DNA of 8,461 nucleotides from NCBI GenBank assembly GCA_018676275.1, contig JABHFC010000100.1:1-8461 (forward strand), in the 5' to 3' direction. The translations under genes were made by a program, and so were the position numbers. Origin of the DNA: Gammaproteobacteria bacterium (GTDB lineage: Bacteria; Pseudomonadota; Gammaproteobacteria; Eutrophobiales; Eutrophobiaceae). Every line of letters starts with the position of its first letter. The stretch's first letter is position 1. This document shows, in pieces, positions 6,421 to 8,461 of the stretch. The notes below the pieces were generated by a model. The model worked only from the letters and a program-made list of their open reading frames with translations. It was not told where the DNA came from and made no database searches.

Positions 6421-6421
6421 T
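6395..6421 (+). promoter_or_regulatory. Candidate spc-cluster promoter (-35/-10) overlapping the rpsQ stop
   Basis: A perfect -10 hexamer TATAAT occupies 6416-6421. TTGTGA at 6395-6400 (4 of 6 matches to TTGACA) lies 15 bases upstream, shorter than the preferred 17. The predicted transcript would start near 6428, about 33 bases before the rplN ATG. In E. coli a separate spc promoter lies between rpsQ and rplN, so the position is apt. The hexamer is partly a by-product of the ATA codon followed by tandem TAA stops, so chance is possible. Confidence 0.35.
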
Positions 6422-6448
6422 AACCGTGATTATTACCGGAACAATATT

Positions 6449-6454
6449 TGGAGA
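6449..6454 (+). promoter_or_regulatory. Shine-Dalgarno site of rplN
   Basis: TGGAGA ends 6 bases before the rplN ATG at 6461. It is one of the better ribosome binding sites in the window. It fits independent initiation at the head of the spc cluster, since the 40-base gap makes coupling to rpsQ less likely. Confidence 0.7.
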
Positions 6455-6460
6455 ACACGC

Positions 6461-6829
6461 ATGATACAGATGCAAAGTATGTTGGATGCCGCTGACAATA
6501 GCGGAGCGCGTCGAATGATGTGTGTGAAAGTGCTAGGTGGATCCAAGCGTCGCTATGCGAAAATTGGTGATGTTATTAAAGTGAGTATCAAAGAAGCTAT
6601 TCCACGTGGAAAAGTCAAGAAGGGCGAAGTCTACAATGCAGTTGTTGTTAGAACCAGAAAAGGTGTTCGTAGGTCTGATGGTTCCGCTATTCGCTTTGAT
6701 GGTAATGCAGCGGTTTTATTGAACAACCAACTTCAGCCTATTGGTACCAGAATATTTGGACCGGTAACGCGTGAATTACGTGGTGAGAAATTCATGAAGA
6801 TTGTCTCGCTGGCACCGGAGGTATTGTAA
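6461..6829 (+). CDS. rplN: Large ribosomal subunit protein L14
   Basis: L14 lies at the subunit interface, next to L19, forms part of an intersubunit bridge, and is the binding site of the silencing factor RsfS. The 122-residue product has the same expected length as the family. It begins MIQMQSMLDAADNSGARRMM, followed by CVKVLGGSKRRYAKIGDVIKV, then IPRGKVKKGEVYNAVVVRT, KGVRRSDGSAIRFDGNAAV and GTRIFGPVTRELR, ending KIVSLAPEVL. It opens the spc cluster after a 40-base gap with a good ribosome binding site. The codons for its last residues contain the ribosome binding site of rplX, which starts one base after the stop. Confidence 0.99.
   Translation: MIQMQSMLDAADNSGARRMMCVKVLGGSKRRYAKIGDVIKVSIKEAIPRGKVKKGEVYNAVVVRTRKGVRRSDGSAIRFDGNAAVLLNNQLQPIGTRIFGPVTRELRGEKFMKIVSLAPEVL
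6817..6822 (+). promoter_or_regulatory. Shine-Dalgarno site of rplX, inside rplN
   Basis: GGAGGT, a near-complete Shine-Dalgarno sequence, lies in the last codons of rplN and 8 bases before the GTG at 6831. It decides the L24 start: an alternative in-frame TTG at 6801 lies upstream of it, inside rplN. Confidence 0.85.
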
Positions 6830-6830
6830 G

Positions 6831-7151
6831 GTGAATAAAATTAGAAAGGGTGATGAAGTCGTGATCCTTGCTGGAAAGGACAGAGGTAAGCGTGGTGTTG
6901 TGCTAAAAGCTGCTAATGCTCGAGATCGGGTAATAGTCGAAAACGTAAATATGGCGAAACGACACACCAAAGGCAATCCTGGGCAGGGCACAGCTGGCGG
7001 CATTATCGAAAAAGAAATGCCTATACATATTTCAAACGTCGCAATCTGGAATCCAATTTCCAGTAAAGGCGATCGTATTGGATTCAAAGATCTGGAGGAC
7101 GGACGTAAAGTACGTATTTTCAGATCTGACAATGAAGTGGTAGATGTCTGA
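6831..7151 (+). CDS. rplX: Large ribosomal subunit protein L24
   Basis: L24 is an assembly-initiator protein of the 50S subunit, located near the tunnel exit. Starting at the GTG at 6831 gives 106 residues (E. coli 104): MNKIRKGDEVVILAGKDRGK is the KOW motif region. The rest shows KRGVVLKAANARDRVIVENV, then GTAGGIIEKEMPIHISNVAI and RIGFKDLEDGRKVRIFRSDN. A strong ribosome binding site 8 bases upstream selects this start. The frame is open to a TTG at 6801, but the ten extra residues have no counterpart in L24. One base separates it from the rplN stop. Its 3' end and the following 45-base gap include inverted repeats discussed as a possible S8 target. Confidence 0.97.
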   Translation: MNKIRKGDEVVILAGKDRGKRGVVLKAANARDRVIVENVNMAKRHTKGNPGQGTAGGIIEKEMPIHISNVAIWNPISSKGDRIGFKDLEDGRKVRIFRSDNEVVDV

Positions 7152-7164
7152 TTAGTTGCAGACG
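7145..7164 (+). promoter_or_regulatory. Inverted repeat at the rplX-rplE junction, possible S8 repressor target
   Basis: TGTCTG (7145-7150) can pair with CAGACG (7159-7164), five Watson-Crick pairs plus one G-U, around an 8-base loop that starts at the last base of the rplX stop. An alternative pairing uses TCAGA (7120-7124) with TCTGA (7147-7151). In E. coli, S8 represses the spc operon by binding mRNA at the L24-L5 junction, in a structure mimicking 16S helix 21. Location is the main support; the stem is short and not followed by a T-run, so it is not a terminator. Confidence 0.25.
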
Positions 7165-7196
7165 ATTAATAAACAGAATATAGAAAAATAGATTTC

Positions 7197-7736
7197 ATGG
7201 TCAGGTTACAAGAATTTTATAAAGATACAGTCGTCAAGCAACTCACCGAACAGTTTGCTTATAAGACACCTATGCGAGTGCCACGTATTACAAAGATTAC
7301 TTTGAATATGGGACTGGGTGAGGCCGTGGCTGACAAAAAAATTGTTGAGCACGCGCTTAATGATATGACAAAAATTGCCGGCCAGAAACCTGTTGTAACC
7401 AAGGCAAGGAAATCTGTTGCGAACTTTAAGGTTCGTGAAGAATGGCCAATTGGCTGTAAAGTCACCTTGCGACGAGAACGCATGTATGAGTTTCTTGATC
7501 GTCTGATTTCTATAGCGATCCCACGTATTCGTGATTTCCGCGGTTTAAGTCCGAAATCCTTTGATGGTCGTGGTAATTACAGCATGGGTGTGAAAGAACA
7601 GATTATTTTTCCGGAAATTGATTACGACAAGATAGATGTGCTGCGTGGAATGGATATAACTATTACAACAACAGCGCACACGGATGAAGAAGCACGTGCC
7701 TTATTAAAAGCGTTCAATTTTCCCTTACGGAGTTAA
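7197..7736 (+). CDS. rplE: Large ribosomal subunit protein L5
   Basis: L5 binds 5S rRNA and forms part of the central protuberance, contacting the 30S head and P-site tRNA. The 179-residue product has the same length as E. coli L5. Landmarks are the early PRITKITLNMGLGEAVADKK, then GQKPVVTKARKSVANFKVRE, PIGCKVTLRRERMYEFLDRL, IPRIRDFRGLSPKSFDGRGN, YSMGVKEQIIFPEIDYDK and ITITTTAHTDEEARALL. It lies 45 bases after rplX with no clear Shine-Dalgarno before its ATG, consistent with initiation that depends on upstream mRNA structure or on translation of rplX. Its last codons carry the rpsN ribosome binding site. Confidence 0.99.
   Translation: MVRLQEFYKDTVVKQLTEQFAYKTPMRVPRITKITLNMGLGEAVADKKIVEHALNDMTKIAGQKPVVTKARKSVANFKVREEWPIGCKVTLRRERMYEFLDRLISIAIPRIRDFRGLSPKSFDGRGNYSMGVKEQIIFPEIDYDKIDVLRGMDITITTTAHTDEEARALLKAFNFPLRS
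7727..7732 (+). promoter_or_regulatory. Shine-Dalgarno site of rpsN, inside rplE
   Basis: ACGGAG in the last codons of rplE ends 6 bases before the rpsN ATG at 7739, a normal spacing. It supports that start and coupled translation from rplE. Confidence 0.7.
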
Positions 7737-7738
7737 GC

Positions 7739-8044
7739 ATGGCTAAAGCATCAATGGTAAATCGCGAGTTAAAGCGACAACGAATGGTCAAGAAATATGC
7801 GGCCAGGCGTTCTGAGTTAAAGGCAAAGGTTATAAACCCTGAACTGAGCGAAGAAGATCGCAATGAAGCCAAGATTGCATTGAACAAAATGCCCCGCGAT
7901 TCAAGTTCAACACGACTGAGAAATCGTTGTGCTTTAACGGGTCGACCACATGGGTTTTACCGAAAATTTGGTCTCGGTAGAAATAAATTACGTGAGGCTG
8001 CCATGAGGGGTGATGTACCCGGATTGGTTAAGGCCAGCTGGTAA
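7739..8044 (+). CDS. rpsN: Small ribosomal subunit protein S14 (zinc-independent long form)
   Basis: S14 completes the 30S head together with S3 and S10. The 101-residue product has the same length as E. coli S14: MAKASMVNRELKRQRMVKKY at the start, a middle segment LPRD-like (reading NKMPRDSSSTRLRNRCALTG), then RPHGFYRKFGLGRNKLREAA and the invariant end GLVKASW. Only one cysteine (in NRCALTG) is present, so the CxxC-CxxC zinc ribbon of short S14 proteins is absent. This is the C-minus, zinc-free type usual in gammaproteobacteria. It starts 2 bases after rplE, with its ribosome binding site inside rplE, and ends in tandem TAA TAA. Confidence 0.98.
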   Translation: MAKASMVNRELKRQRMVKKYAARRSELKAKVINPELSEEDRNEAKIALNKMPRDSSSTRLRNRCALTGRPHGFYRKFGLGRNKLREAAMRGDVPGLVKASW

Positions 8045-8078
8045 TAAATAAACTACCAAGTCATAAAGAGAATATTGC

Positions 8079-8461
8079 ATGAGTTTACAAGATCCAATTT
8101 CTGATATGTTGACATATATACGCAACGGGCAGGCTCGTAATAAGCGTGATGTCACCATGCCGACGTCTAAACTAAAAGTAGCCGTAGCCGGTGTGCTTAA
8201 GGACGAAGGTTATATCACTGATTTTAAAGTTTCAGATGATGAGGTTAAGAAGTCATTAACAGTCGAATTAAAATATTTTGAAGGTAAGCCAGTAATTGAG
8301 ACTCTGAAGCGTATAAGTCGCCCAAGTCTGAGAAATTATCGTTCCAAGGGAGATTTACCTACCATTTTGAATGGTCTGGGTATTGCTATTATTTCTACGC
8401 CCAAAGGAGTGATGACGGACAAATCAGCAAGACAGCAGGGCGTTGGCGGCGAAGTGCTTTG
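8079..8461 (+). CDS. rpsH: Small ribosomal subunit protein S8 (3' end outside window)
   Basis: S8 is a primary 16S rRNA-binding protein contacting helix 21. In E. coli it is also the translational repressor of the spc operon. The window holds 127 complete codons plus two bases (TG, probably the Cys of the usual end CYVA), so about three residues are missing from a 130-residue protein. The sequence begins MSLQDPISDMLTYIRNGQAR, continues TMPTSKLKVAVAGVLKDEGY, KYFEGKPVIETLKRISRPSL, LPTILNGLGIAIISTPKGVM and TDKSARQQGVGGEVL. The STxKGVM(T/S)D rRNA-binding motif is intact. The start lies 34 bases after rpsN, with a purine stretch AAAGAGA about 7-8 bases upstream. Confidence 0.98.
   Translation, partial: MSLQDPISDMLTYIRNGQARNKRDVTMPTSKLKVAVAGVLKDEGYITDFKVSDDEVKKSLTVELKYFEGKPVIETLKRISRPSLRNYRSKGDLPTILNGLGIAIISTPKGVMTDKSARQQGVGGEVL

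Noticed and set aside
6419..6434. AATAA/TTATT inverted repeat after rpsQ, considered as a terminator between S10 and spc clusters
   Set aside because: Five A-T pairs only, no G-C in the stem and no T-run after it; too weak to terminate.
6801..6830. N-terminal extension of rplX starting at TTG 6801
   Set aside because: It lies inside rplN, upstream of the strong GGAGGT, and has no counterpart in L24.
7156..7184. Promoter-like TTGCAG, 17-base spacer, TATAGA in the rplX-rplE gap
   Set aside because: Matches are 3 of 6 and 4 of 6 in an A/T-rich gap, and the start point would fall about 6 bases before the rplE ATG, leaving no leader.

Overview
This window is an ordinary gammaproteobacterial translation locus: the junction of the str, S10 and spc ribosomal-protein gene clusters, all on the + strand. 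It holds the 3' end of fusA, then tuf, rpsJ, rplC, rplD, rplW, rplB, rpsS, rplV, rpsC, rplP, rpmC, rpsQ, rplN, rplX, rplE, rpsN and most of rpsH. The proteins align by eye over nearly their full length with their Escherichia coli counterparts. Gene order, the long zinc-free S14 (101 residues) and the S3, L16 and L29 sequences all point to a gammaproteobacterium. The tuf-rpsJ contiguity and the sequence divergence argue against a close relative of E. coli. Base composition is moderate, about 41% G+C in blocks I counted in rplB, rpsC and rpsQ, and clearly higher in tuf. I cannot name a genus.

Layout. Positions 1-1403 are the tail of the str cluster (EF-G end and EF-Tu). Positions 1410-6420 are the S10 cluster in canonical order. 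Positions 6461-8461 are the first five genes of the spc cluster. Coding is extremely dense: the largest non-coding gap is 48 bases (rpsJ-rplC), four gene pairs overlap by 1 or 4 bases, and no intrinsic terminator is visible. No stretch lacks a gene for 300 bases. There is no RNA gene, mobile element, CRISPR array or repeat family.

How the genes work together. EF-Tu and EF-G drive elongation. S10, S19, S3, S17, S14 and S8 build the 30S subunit. L3, L4, L23, L2, L22, L16, L29, L14, L24 and L5 build the 50S subunit around the peptidyl-transferase centre, exit tunnel and central protuberance. The tight packing implies co-transcription and translational coupling for stoichiometric supply.

I found no undescribed biological system. 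The points worth a second look are these: a G-ending codon bias confined to tuf; fusion of the str and S10 clusters with only 6 bases between tuf and rpsJ, leaving no room for an S10-type leader there; a perfect -10 hexamer placed where the spc promoter is expected; and a possible S8 target structure at the rplX-rplE junction.
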